From NCBI GenBank assembly GCA_034431935.1, contig DAOUCU010000085.1, positions 1 through 14,637 on the forward strand: a stretch of DNA of 14,637 nucleotides. The letters run 5' to 3'. Below are positions 7,469-13,440 of this stretch, one piece after another. Position 1 is the first letter of the stretch, and each line of letters opens with the position of its first letter. Origin of the DNA: JBFMDU01 sp034431935 (GTDB lineage Bacteria; Chloroflexota; Dehalococcoidia; GIF9; JBFMDU01). The notes below the pieces were generated by a model. The model saw only the letters and a program-made list of their open reading frames with translations, searched no databases and had not been told where the DNA came from. Position numbers and translations under genes: made by a program.

Positions 7469-8029
7469 TCAACCGGCGGCCGACATCAGTTCCTGCTTGA
7501 TTGATTCCAGCTCCTGAACGAAAGGTTCCGCCAGTCCCCTGACCTTTTGCTCCCATTCCGGTCTGGCCCGGATATTGATTTCTTCCACGGCCGTACCGGC
7601 AACCCTGAGCCGGTGGAGCACCTCCCTGCCCTCGCGCTCAATCTGGCCCCGCACTTCATCTTCCGCCTGCCGATAGCGCGCGAACACATCCCGGAGCCTT
7701 GCCGCGCCCGCCTCCAGCCGCTCCGCCCCGGGAAGCCTGGCGATGCCCCGAATGACGGCATCAAGCCGCCCCGGCGACCTCAATTCAACCGCCGATAACA
7801 GCCTCTCCAGCACCACCCTGCTGAGAAGCTTCCGCCCGGCATCATCGTAACGCTCAAGACCGCTCTCCAGGACGCGTTCATCGTTGCTACCAAAATACTT
7901 TTCCACCAGCGCCGCCCCCACCTGCCCCAGCTCCTGCTCCCGAAGGCGCTTCCGCTCGTCGGCTGTAAGCCGGCCCATCTTCTCCACCTTTTCCGCGGCA
8001 ATTTCTCTGGCACTCCTGATAAAACTCAT
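7469..8029 (-). CDS. Helical hypothetical protein, first gene of the minus-strand operon
   Basis: A protein of 186 aa that I cannot assign to a named family. It is highly charged and almost entirely helix-forming, with heptad-like stretches (roughly residues 8-40 and 105-180) that suggest coiled coil; there is no signal peptide, membrane segment or cysteine motif. The start was moved from ATG 8050 to ATG 8029, because GAGGAG lies 7 nt upstream of the latter and the protein then begins M-S-F-I-R-S-A-R-E-I. A promoter candidate lies just upstream, making this the leading gene of the train that includes HIT and ligA. Its place suggests a housekeeping role, but no function can be named. Confidence 0.75.
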   Translation of the reverse strand: MSFIRSAREIAAEKVEKMGRLTADERKRLREQELGQVGAALVEKYFGSNDERVLESGLERYDDAGRKLLSRVVLERLLSAVELRSPGRLDAVIRGIARLPGAERLEAGAARLRDVFARYRQAEDEVRGQIEREGREVLHRLRVAGTAVEEINIRARPEWEQKVRGLAEPFVQELESIKQELMSAAG

Positions 8030-8066
8030 ACCTCGGCTCCTCAGGTCCATGTAGCGCTCGGTAACG

Positions 8067-8096
8067 ATTTTACCCTATAATTCCGATAATATCCAA
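8067..8096 (-). promoter_or_regulatory. Candidate promoter of the minus-strand operon
   Basis: On the minus strand TTGGAT (8096-8091) is separated by 18 nt from TAAAAT (8072-8067). Transcription would begin near 8060, about 30 nt before the ATG at 8029. The region is AT-rich against a GC-rich background. Other overlapping AT-rich hexamers exist, so the exact -10 is uncertain. Confidence 0.4.
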
Positions 8097-8112
8097 AGCT
8101 GGAGGGAGAAAT

Positions 8113-8268
8113 TAAAAGGGCGCGGCCCTTTCATCAATCCCTGTCCTTAACAGGGCACTCAGGAAGGGCACACCCTCTTGAGCACTTCGCCCCTTCCCTA
8201 TGAAACGGGCGTTCAAGAGGGCCGCACCCTCTTACATAGTTCGCCCCTTCCCTTGGAAGGGAAGGGGC
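8113..8268. repeat. Cluster of three palindromic repeat units
   Basis: Three short hairpins of one pattern (purine-AGGG, 3-6 nt, CCCT-pyrimidine) lie about 50 nt apart: AAAGGGCGCGGCCCTTT near 8116-8132, GAAGGGCACACCCTCTT at 8163-8179 and AGAGGGCCGCACCCTCTT at 8216-8233. Units two and three form a tandem repeat of period 54: CACCCTCTT recurs at 8171 and 8225, and TTCGCCCCTTCCCT recurs at 8186 and 8240. The third unit ends in a perfect 12-bp stem, 8243-8254 with 8257-8268. An extra hairpin, CCCTGT/ACAGGG, lies at about 8139-8155. The cluster fills the gap between the divergent genes at 8029 and 8285. Confidence 0.75.
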
Positions 8269-8284
8269 TACGGGGATAGGATGA

Positions 8285-9013
8285 ATGATTCTCCATAAGG
8301 CGATACCGGTCGTCGACGGCCTCATCCTCTACGTCTGGCAGGGCCGCGGCAACAACTGCAATACCTGCCTCTTTCCAAACGTCCTGCGCGGGGATGCGCC
8401 CCATGTCATCATCGACCCCGGCGCCGTGACCAACGAGGCCGGCGAGCTCTGCTTCGAAAGCCTCGCCCAGGCTATCGAAAAAGACGGCTTCAGGGTGGAA
8501 GACACCGGCCTGGTGCTCAATACCCACTATCATACCGACCACTACGCCGCCGGCGAAGCCATCACGGAGAAGAGCCATGCCCTCCTGGCCATGACGAGGG
8601 AAGACCAGGAATGGGGCCGGACCCTGAGCGACCACGTTTACGCCGCCTTCGGCGCCACCAAGCCGAAGTACCAGCCATTCTTCTACCTGAAAGAGGGGAC
8701 TCTGGAGCTCGGCATCAGGGACCGCCTGACCCTTCAGGTGATCGCCGTTCCGGGACATTCGCCGGGCTCGGTGGCCTTCTACTGGCCGGACAGAAAAGTG
8801 CTCATCACCGGCGACACCGTGTTTTACGGCAGCATCGGCCGCACCGATTTCCCCGGCGGCAACCTTATGGCCCTCAAGAACAGCATCGAACGGCTCTCCC
8901 GGCTCGATGTCGAATACCTCCTGCCCGGACACAGCACCGAGTACGGCAGTATCATCACCGGCAGGCAGAATGTCGTCCGCAACTTTCAGGCAGTAAAACT
9001 ATTCTTAGTGTAA
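8285..9013 (+). CDS. Metallo-beta-lactamase-fold hydrolase (glyoxalase II-like)
   Basis: A 242-aa hydrolase of the same fold as the one at 55-1047 but of a different subfamily and without the winged-helix tail. Metal ligands are H81, H83, D85 and H86 (THYHTDH), H158 (VPGHSPGS), D177 (ITGDTVF) and H216 (LLPGHSTEY). The segment GDTVFYGSIGRTDFPGG is typical of glyoxalase II and persulfide-dioxygenase relatives. Two cysteines near the N-terminus (N-C-N-T-C) are unexplained. The ATG at 8285 is used; the ATG at 8281 is in another frame and stops after five codons. Both flanks carry clusters of the same palindromic repeat. Substrate not assignable; cytoplasmic by lack of a signal. Confidence 0.9.
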   Translation: MILHKAIPVVDGLILYVWQGRGNNCNTCLFPNVLRGDAPHVIIDPGAVTNEAGELCFESLAQAIEKDGFRVEDTGLVLNTHYHTDHYAAGEAITEKSHALLAMTREDQEWGRTLSDHVYAAFGATKPKYQPFFYLKEGTLELGIRDRLTLQVIAVPGHSPGSVAFYWPDRKVLITGDTVFYGSIGRTDFPGGNLMALKNSIERLSRLDVEYLLPGHSTEYGSIITGRQNVVRNFQAVKLFLV

Positions 9014-9024
9014 AATAGTGCCGG

Positions 9025-9092
9025 GAAGGGCACAACCCTCTATTTCCTGCGCGCCTTACATAGGCAGAGAATTAAAGAGGGTCCAGCCCTCC
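9025..9092. repeat. Two palindromic repeat units after the hydrolase gene
   Basis: GAAGGGCACAACCCTCT at 9025-9041 differs from the unit at 8163 by one inserted base. A second hairpin, GAGGG/CCCTC preceded by ATTAAA, lies at about 9075-9091; the same ATTAAA prefix precedes the unit near 8113. The two hairpins are about 50 nt apart, as in the cluster on the other side of the hydrolase gene. They may serve as terminator for that gene. Confidence 0.65.
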
Positions 9093-9121
9093 CAAAAAAG
9101 AAGGGTAACGCAAGATACGGA

Positions 9122-9796
9122 ATGGAGCTTGATGACAGAATCCAGCAGGCGCTGAAGGCGACCGTGGTAGTGCGTCCGCCGCGGCAGACGCTGGCCACCT
9201 TCGGCACCACCAACATCAACTACTACCTGGTCACCGAGTTGACCGAGGTCGTCAATATCGTCAGGGAAGGCAATGTCATCGCTGAAAAGCCGCGTATCGT
9301 TACCGCCGGATACCTCATCAACCTTGAGGGCTTCAGCGACCAGGCCCGCCGCTTTGTCCAGATGATGGCCGAGCAATCGCCGCACGAGCCGGCTGTTTTC
9401 TACCGCTACCGCAACCAGCCGCGCCAGATGGATATCGTCTCCGGCCCGGTCCAGCAGGCGCTGGATAATGTCGTTTCCATGGTCGAAAGCAAGCGCGACC
9501 CGCTTGCCGCCGTCATCAAAGGCGTCGAAGAGTTCTGGGATGTCTCCCTCATCAAGTTTACTTATGAACTCACCCGCAAGTCGCTTTACAGCAATGTCGC
9601 CGAGTTCCATGCGCGCGGACTGCTCGATATCGATAAGGGCGGCCTCCCCGTCGAAGCGCGCCAGCACATTGAAGAACTCTTTGCCCGCGCCCGCCACGAC
9701 CCGTCACAGGCCTCCGAGCTTGCCCGGGAGCTAAGGCGCTGGGGTGTTTTCGAAGAGTACCAGGACCGCTTTTTCGCCATTTTCAGCGGGCAATAG
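9122..9796 (+). CDS. Hypothetical protein upstream of the tubulin-like GTPase
   Basis: A 224-aa protein with no motif I can name. The first half has an alternating strand pattern (QTLATFGTTNINYYLVTE, then VVNIVREGNVIAEKPRIVT, then YLINLEGFS), like proteins I associate from memory with Dehalococcoidia-type genomes; the second half is helical and charged (about 110-220), with AVIKGVEEFWDVSLIKFTYEL and a Glu/Arg-rich end. No signal peptide, membrane span or metal site. The ATG at 9122 has only a weak binding site (ATACGGA), and no better start is in frame. It lies 140 nt before the tubulin-like gene, which has its own promoter. A functional link between the two is possible but rests only on position. 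Confidence 0.7.
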   Translation: MELDDRIQQALKATVVVRPPRQTLATFGTTNINYYLVTELTEVVNIVREGNVIAEKPRIVTAGYLINLEGFSDQARRFVQMMAEQSPHEPAVFYRYRNQPRQMDIVSGPVQQALDNVVSMVESKRDPLAAVIKGVEEFWDVSLIKFTYELTRKSLYSNVAEFHARGLLDIDKGGLPVEARQHIEELFARARHDPSQASELARELRRWGVFEEYQDRFFAIFSGQ

Positions 9797-9854
9797 GCAA
9801 TAGACCGGTTGCCACCCGCGCCACCACATCACTTCGGCAATACCCGGACTTACC

Positions 9855-9883
9855 TTGACAAACGGCTACCAGCGTAATACTCT
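9855..9883 (+). promoter_or_regulatory. Promoter of the tubulin-like gene
   Basis: A perfect -35 hexamer TTGACA (9855-9860) is followed after exactly 17 nt by TACTCT (9878-9883), a weak -10. Transcription would start near 9890, leaving a leader of about 47 nt with GAGGAG just before the ATG at 9937. The promoter lies in the gap after the hypothetical gene, so the GTPase can be expressed on its own. Confidence 0.55.
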
Positions 9884-9936
9884 AGTGCCAGGAACTAATC
9901 TGACCCGCTCTGTCAATACAACTGAAGAGGAGTCGT

Positions 9937-11112
9937 ATGAAACTACTCGTAATCGGGTTGGGTCAGTGCGGCTGTCGTATCGCTGACCAGTTCGCCCGGA
10001 TGGCGCGCCAGGCCAAGGCCGAGCGCAACGTCACTATCTTAACCGGCGCCTACGCCGTCAACAGTGATAAGACTGACCTCACCGGCCTTACCTACATCCA
10101 GTCTGACTACATGCACCGCATCCTTATCGGCGCCCGCAAGACCGGCGGCCACGGGGTCGGCAAGATCAACGAGGTCGGCGCCGAACTTGCCCGCGAAGAC
10201 GGCGATAAGGTCGTCGATGCCATCCGTGCCGCCCCGCGCTTCTATGAGACCCACGCCTTCCTCCTGATTGCCGGCGCTGGCGGCGGCACCGGCTCCGGCT
10301 CCATCTCCGTTATCGCCCAGATGATTAAAGACCGCTATGTCGGCAAGCCGCTCTACGCCCTCTGCGTCCTCCCCTTCGAGCACGAGCAGGCGACCGAGGT
10401 CCGGACCGTTTATAACGCCGCCACCTGCCTGAAAAGCATCAAGCAGGTGGCTGATGCCGTCTTCCTCGCCGATAACCAGCGCTACGTCCGCAAGGATGCC
10501 AGCCTGGCCAACAACCTGGACAAAATCAACAAGCAGATTGCCGAGCCGTTCTATGACCTGCTCTGCGCCGGCGAGGTGACCAAAGTGAAACATGTCGGCG
10601 CCAAAGTGGTCGATGCCGGCGACATCATGCAGACACTCGAAGGCTGGACGGCCATCGGTGTCGGCCGCAGTGAGATACCAACGTTGCGCCTGCCGTGGCG
10701 CAGTACCCGCCAGTTCCGCGCCAAGACCGATGAGACCCTCAAGGGCGTCCAGACCATGGATGCCGCCATCAGCGAGCTTTCCGTGACCTGTAACCCGCGC
10801 GACGCCGGCAAGGCTATGTATCTCCTCGCCGCCCCGCACCGGGACATGACCATCGACATCGTCAAGGGTCTCGGCGATTATCTCCGCGAGCTGACCGATG
10901 GCGCCATCATCCGCGGCGGCGACTTCCCCGGCGAGCGGAGCTCCATCGATGTGACCGTCATCCTCTCCCAGCTTGCCAACGTGCAGGCCATCCGCGAATA
11001 CTACGAGCGGGCCGGCACCATCGTCGCCAGCCAGAAACAGCGCGCCAAGGAGACCCAGACCCAGCTCAAGGACCTCGACGAAATCGGCAAACAGCTCCCG
11101 ACCCTTATGTAG
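9937..11112 (+). CDS. Tubulin/FtsZ-superfamily GTPase
   Basis: A 391-aa GTPase of the tubulin/FtsZ/CetZ superfamily, divergent from true FtsZ. The T1 loop is GLGQCGCRIAD (7-17), closer to the GQCG of tubulins and the GQAG of CetZ than to FtsZ. The glycine-rich signature GAGGGTGSGS is at 113-122. The T7 region reads VVDAGD (224-229) where FtsZ has NVDFAD, so both acidic residues that drive GTP hydrolysis in the neighbouring subunit seem kept while the Asn is lost. The C-terminus (about 350-391) is a charged helix instead of the FtsZ tail for FtsA/ZipA, arguing against a division role. Such proteins usually polymerise; the job here (cytoskeleton, shape, DNA segregation) is unknown. The ATG has GAGGAG 4 nt upstream and a terminator follows directly. 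Confidence 0.88.
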   Translation: MKLLVIGLGQCGCRIADQFARMARQAKAERNVTILTGAYAVNSDKTDLTGLTYIQSDYMHRILIGARKTGGHGVGKINEVGAELAREDGDKVVDAIRAAPRFYETHAFLLIAGAGGGTGSGSISVIAQMIKDRYVGKPLYALCVLPFEHEQATEVRTVYNAATCLKSIKQVADAVFLADNQRYVRKDASLANNLDKINKQIAEPFYDLLCAGEVTKVKHVGAKVVDAGDIMQTLEGWTAIGVGRSEIPTLRLPWRSTRQFRAKTDETLKGVQTMDAAISELSVTCNPRDAGKAMYLLAAPHRDMTIDIVKGLGDYLRELTDGAIIRGGDFPGERSSIDVTVILSQLANVQAIREYYERAGTIVASQKQRAKETQTQLKDLDEIGKQLPTLM

Positions 11113-11120
11113 CTATCTTA

Positions 11121-11152
11121 AAGGGGCCGGCTCAGGTCCGGCCCCTTCTTTT
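11121..11152 (+). terminator. Intrinsic terminator of the tubulin-like gene
   Basis: A perfect 10-bp GC-rich stem, AAGGGGCCGG at 11121-11130 and CCGGCCCCTT at 11138-11147 with a 7-nt loop, followed by CTTTT. It sits 9 nt after the stop codon. On the other strand a shorter T-rich tail follows the same stem, so it may also end the convergent terminase operon. Confidence 0.9.
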
Positions 11153-12480
11153 CAACCCCCGGTTGCCTTCCTCGGCGTCCACCATGTTGCCGCCTTTACC
11201 GCCAGCGCCAGGCTCATGAGATAGTCGTCGTGGCCGTCTGACGGGTCCACGTAGAAGTTGAGCGTCTGGTTGGGGCGGTAGGTTGACCGGGCGCGCTCCA
11301 GCTCATACAGCAGCTCCTGGTAGTCCTTTGACCCGTCCTGGCGGTAGAGCTTGAGCCTTCCGGAATTGACGGCCGCCAGGAACTCGAACCCCATCTCGCT
11401 CTTGGAATGCTGGGTGAAGACGAACGGCTCAACCCTGGGGCCTAACGCCTTACGTAGAAATGAGGCTACCGGTTCGCCGATCCCCGTGGCGTCGACCAGG
11501 ATGTGCCGGCAGTTCCACGTTTTGAGGATGTCGGTCATGGTCTGATAAAGCTCCGGGTGCCTGGTTCCGGTCCAGGCGTAGTGCTCGACAACCTCCACGG
11601 CGGGACCGGCCTCCCCCGGCCGGACCCTGGCGATGGTGATGACGGTTGAGTCCCGTCCGGGTGACGTCGTGCCGGTCTCGGCCTCTCCGGCAATATCGAT
11701 ACCGGCAACGTATATCTCGCCGGCTGACGGCTGCGCCTGGCGCGGGTGGCTTCCGGTAAGGACGGCAAGCTGGGCGCGGCTTAAGAAACCGCCGCCGCCC
11801 CTGATGGGCTTTAAGGCGTACTGGGTGAGGAAGAGCGGGTGGGTCTCTCCCAGGCGCCGGCGCTCGGCCTCGACGAAGGCGCCGTAGGCCGGGTTGTAGC
11901 GGGCCACTTCCTGCCAATCGAAGCTGAAGTGGCGCCGGATGCCGTCCTTTTTTTCCAGCTCCAGGTTTAACTGCCTGGTCTCCTCAAGCAGGGTGCGGTC
12001 GTCCCAGGTGGTCCCGTACATGACGGTGGTGGCGTTGGCGGCCGATGCCATGGGGCGGAAGTCCCGGGTGTATTTCTCCTTTAGCACGTCCTGGGCTTCG
12101 TCCACTTCCAGCAGGATATCGGCGGTGTGGCCGACCACTGAGGCCGATTCCTCGGCAGACAGGAAGACCTGGCGGGCGTTGCCAAGGCGGATGATGTAGC
12201 CCTGTTCCGACCGCCATATTCCCTCGAAGCCGAAGTCGTCCAGGCGCTGTTTGAGGCGGGATATTGAGATTACGGTCTGGGGCTTAAAGGTTGGTGAACA
12301 CTTGACGGCGGTGCCGCCTCTGACGATGTGGGTGGTGAGCATAAGTATTTCGAGGTGGGCGGAGAGCTCGTTCTTGCCGCCCTGGCGGGCGATTTCCACG
12401 GTGAAGGTGGTCCCGCGCTTCTCGAGCACGCTTTCGGCAACCGCCCTTATGACTTCCATCTGGTACGGCCTCAGTTTCAC
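11152..12480 (-). CDS. Large-terminase-like ATPase/nuclease
   Basis: A 442-aa protein with the full layout of a phage large terminase, the motor that packages DNA into capsids and cuts it. The ATPase half shows a variant Walker A (ARQGGKN, 31-37), a Walker B with catalytic acid (ILLEVDEAQ, 122-130) and a coupling motif (MYGTTWD, 154-160). The RNase H-like nuclease half shows D262 (GIDIAGE), D330 (LVDATG) and D418/D419 (DGHDDYLMSLALA), the three acidic clusters needed for two-metal cutting. The start is GTG at 12480, overlapping the upstream stop as GTGA; the frame stays open to 12636, but that part reads as low-complexity out-of-frame sequence of the upstream gene. No portal, capsid or tail gene is nearby, so it may be a remnant, a satellite or a domesticated gene. 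It ends convergent to the tubulin-like gene. Confidence 0.85.
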   Translation of the reverse strand: MKLRPYQMEVIRAVAESVLEKRGTTFTVEIARQGGKNELSAHLEILMLTTHIVRGGTAVKCSPTFKPQTVISISRLKQRLDDFGFEGIWRSEQGYIIRLGNARQVFLSAEESASVVGHTADILLEVDEAQDVLKEKYTRDFRPMASAANATTVMYGTTWDDRTLLEETRQLNLELEKKDGIRRHFSFDWQEVARYNPAYGAFVEAERRRLGETHPLFLTQYALKPIRGGGGFLSRAQLAVLTGSHPRQAQPSAGEIYVAGIDIAGEAETGTTSPGRDSTVITIARVRPGEAGPAVEVVEHYAWTGTRHPELYQTMTDILKTWNCRHILVDATGIGEPVASFLRKALGPRVEPFVFTQHSKSEMGFEFLAAVNSGRLKLYRQDGSKDYQELLYELERARSTYRPNQTLNFYVDPSDGHDDYLMSLALAVKAATWWTPRKATGG

Positions 12481-12824
12481 TGCTTCAGGACGGCTTTGGT
12501 GACGGCCCCGCCGATGGGTATGGCAATTTCGGTCAGCACTCTGGTGATGGCCTCCTTGAGGGACTTTTTCTGCTCCCTGGATATGTTGTAACGGACCTTG
12601 ACCAGGCGGGCGATGGTGCTGGCGGCGGAGAGGCACAGGTCAAGCCGTTCCGGGTGTGACTCGATGAGCTGGCGCAGCTTGACCCGCAGGACGGCGATTT
12701 CCTCATCAAGGCCTTCAATCCGGTGCGCCTCTTCGAGTTTCAGCTTTTCCGATTCGTCAAGAGCGCGGCCGTAGAAGGCTTCGCTCTTCCGGTTTCGCCT
12801 CTTCGGGCTCTTTCCTGTGGCCAT
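12477..12824 (-). CDS. Helical protein in small-terminase position
   Basis: A 115-aa protein with a basic N-terminus (ATGKSPKRRNRKSEAF) followed by long amphipathic helices: EAHRIEGLDEEIAVLRVKLRQLIES, then a segment with LCLSAASTIARLVKVRYNI, then SREQKKSLKEAITRVLTEIAIPIG. It overlaps the terminase start by 4 nt (GTGA). Small terminases are short, helical DNA-binding proteins encoded just before the large one, so position and form fit, but no family motif proves it. The ATG at 12824 is preferred (GGAAAGG just upstream); the frame continues to 12893, but that part is the out-of-frame copy of the 57-aa ORF. The basic start could bind DNA or RNA. Confidence 0.7.
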   Translation of the reverse strand: MATGKSPKRRNRKSEAFYGRALDESEKLKLEEAHRIEGLDEEIAVLRVKLRQLIESHPERLDLCLSAASTIARLVKVRYNISREQKKSLKEAITRVLTEIAIPIGGAVTKAVLKQ

Positions 12825-12930
12825 TGCCTTTCCGGTAACTGCGGCGATGGGCCATGACCAGGCCGTAGACCAGGACGTGCGCCGCCAGGTCAAACCGGCC
12901 GCTGTCCAGCGCTATCTTGAGCAGCCTCAT
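12757..12930 (-). CDS. 57-aa small ORF heading the terminase cassette
   Basis: A short ORF that begins M-R-L-L-K-I-A-L-D-S-G-R-F-D-L-A-A-H-V-L and ends in a basic, Glu/Lys/Arg-rich tail. The start at 12930 is backed by a strong ribosome binding site (GAGGAGG 5 nt upstream) and by an extended -10 promoter immediately before. Residues 14-26 (DLAAHVLVYGLVM) are hydrophobic but short for a membrane span. It overlaps the next gene by 68 nt in a different frame; the tail after about residue 36 lies wholly in the overlap and may be under little selection. No family recognised. Confidence 0.6.
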   Translation of the reverse strand: MRLLKIALDSGRFDLAAHVLVYGLVMAHRRSYRKGNGHRKEPEEAKPEERSLLRPRS

Positions 12931-12947
12931 CGCCCCTCCTCGTTCCG

Positions 12948-12975
12948 AGTATAGCACATACGTTCTACCATGCAA
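12948..12975 (-). promoter_or_regulatory. Promoter of the terminase cassette
   Basis: On the minus strand TTGCAT (12975-12970), a 16-nt spacer and TATACT (12953-12948) with TG one base before it, an extended -10. Transcription would start near 12940, leaving a very short leader that is mostly the ribosome binding site of the ORF starting at 12930. This suggests the cassette can be transcribed on its own. Confidence 0.6.
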
Positions 12976-13062
12976 GGCTAACCCGTCGCCCTGAGCACGG
13001 ACTCCTTTATATTGTGGTGGCAAAATACCGGACCACAAGGGCCTGGGGATTTACCGCGATTA

Positions 13063-13091
13063 TTGACATAATCAGGTGGTTGTGGTATTAT
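13063..13091 (+). promoter_or_regulatory. Near-consensus promoter of the structured RNA
   Basis: TTGACA (13063-13068), exactly 17 nt, then TATTAT (13086-13091): 11 of 12 consensus positions with ideal spacing, the best promoter in the window. Transcription should start near 13098. There is no good start codon with correct spacing soon after it, so the product seems to be RNA. Confidence 0.8.
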
Positions 13092-13097
13092 CTAGCG

Positions 13098-13378
13098 TGA
13101 CGTGGGGAGGTGAAAAAACGGGGCGAAAGGAGGTGGTGTACACAGACCGTGTACCGAATACTCCAGGTGGATTCAGAGAGCCCCGTCGATGAGACGGGGC
13201 CGGCCGGAACTCGTATCCTGGCCCGTTTGAGATAAGTTAGCCGGTTGCCCCCGGCAAAGGGAGCAGGGCTGATTCGGGTATAACCCCGGGATGGGCTGGG
13301 GACGAGCAGGCTATCTGAACCGAAACTAAATAATCGGTAGTTTGGGGAAAGCCGCCGCACGGCGGCTTTCTCATCTTT
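13098..13378 (+). ncRNA. Candidate structured RNA or attenuator leader, family unknown
   Basis: About 280 nt between a strong promoter and a terminator, with no convincing ORF. Visible pairings: GTACAC/GTGTAC (13138-13143 with 13149-13154) inside GGAG/CTCC (13129 with 13161); CCCCGTC/GACGGGG (13181-13187 with 13193-13199), which competes with CGGGGC/GCCCCG (13119-13124 with 13180-13185); GGCCGG with CC-T-GGCC (13202-13223); a long-range stem AGATA/TATCT (13230-13234 with 13312-13316) closing a domain with TTGCC/GGCAA and GGGT/ACCC hairpins; and an H-type pseudoknot at 13319-13342. Two stretches, GGAGGTGA (13106) and AAAGGAGGTG (13126), match the anti-Shine-Dalgarno tail of 16S rRNA. I see no signature of RNase P, tmRNA, SRP, 6S, T-box, cobalamin or TPP elements. 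It is either a free RNA or the leader of the MFS gene at 13441. Nothing else is seen in the gap 12976-13440. Confidence 0.65.
13348..13378 (+). terminator. Terminator at the end of the structured RNA
   Basis: A perfect 9-bp stem, AAAGCCGCC (13348-13356) with GGCGGCTTT (13361-13369) and loop GCAC, followed by CTCATCTTTT. The T-run is interrupted, so termination may be partial, as expected for an attenuator 62 nt before the next start codon. Confidence 0.75.
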
Positions 13379-13440
13379 TATCTTCTTGACTTCAACGCTC
13401 TCCTGCCGTATTGTCTCCTCTCAACGGACAAGGTGCTTTC

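Noticed and set aside
8076..8081. TATAAT on the plus strand as promoter of the hydrolase at 8285
   Set aside because: No -35 hexamer at the right distance, and 200 nt of hairpins separate it from the gene; the minus-strand reading of this AT-rich patch is better.
8113..8268. CRISPR array, suggested by regular repeats of about 50 nt
   Set aside because: The copies are degenerate palindromes, too few and with related spacers; no cas gene is nearby.
8213..8932. 239-aa minus-strand ORF
   Set aside because: Antisense to the hydrolase at 8285-9013, which has a full set of metal ligands.
9056..9697. 213-aa minus-strand ORF
   Set aside because: It is antisense to the plus-strand gene at 9122-9796, whose composition and start are more gene-like; long antisense frames are common in GC-rich DNA.
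10039..10839. 266-aa minus-strand ORF
   Set aside because: Antisense to the tubulin-like gene; Gly/Ala/Asp-rich shadow without motifs.
12481..12636. N-terminal extension of the terminase frame to 12636
   Set aside because: The extension is His/Arg/Gln-rich out-of-frame sequence of the upstream gene; the GTG overlapping that gene's stop is the natural start.
13110..13235. 41-codon ORF from a GTG inside the structured RNA, a possible leader peptide
   Set aside because: The Shine-Dalgarno core touches the GTG with no spacing, the sequence shows no run of one amino acid as in attenuation peptides, and base-pairing explains the region better.
13201..13320. Weak likeness of the RNA to tmRNA (GGGCTGATTCG) and to SRP RNA (AAAGGGAGCAG)
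   Set aside because: The rest of both consensus sequences is absent: no tag ORF or tRNA-like end, no GGAAGG tetraloop context.
13088..13360. 90-aa minus-strand ORF across the structured RNA
   Set aside because: It starts inside the terminator stem, has no recognisable domain, and is the mirror of a promoter-to-terminator unit on the other strand.
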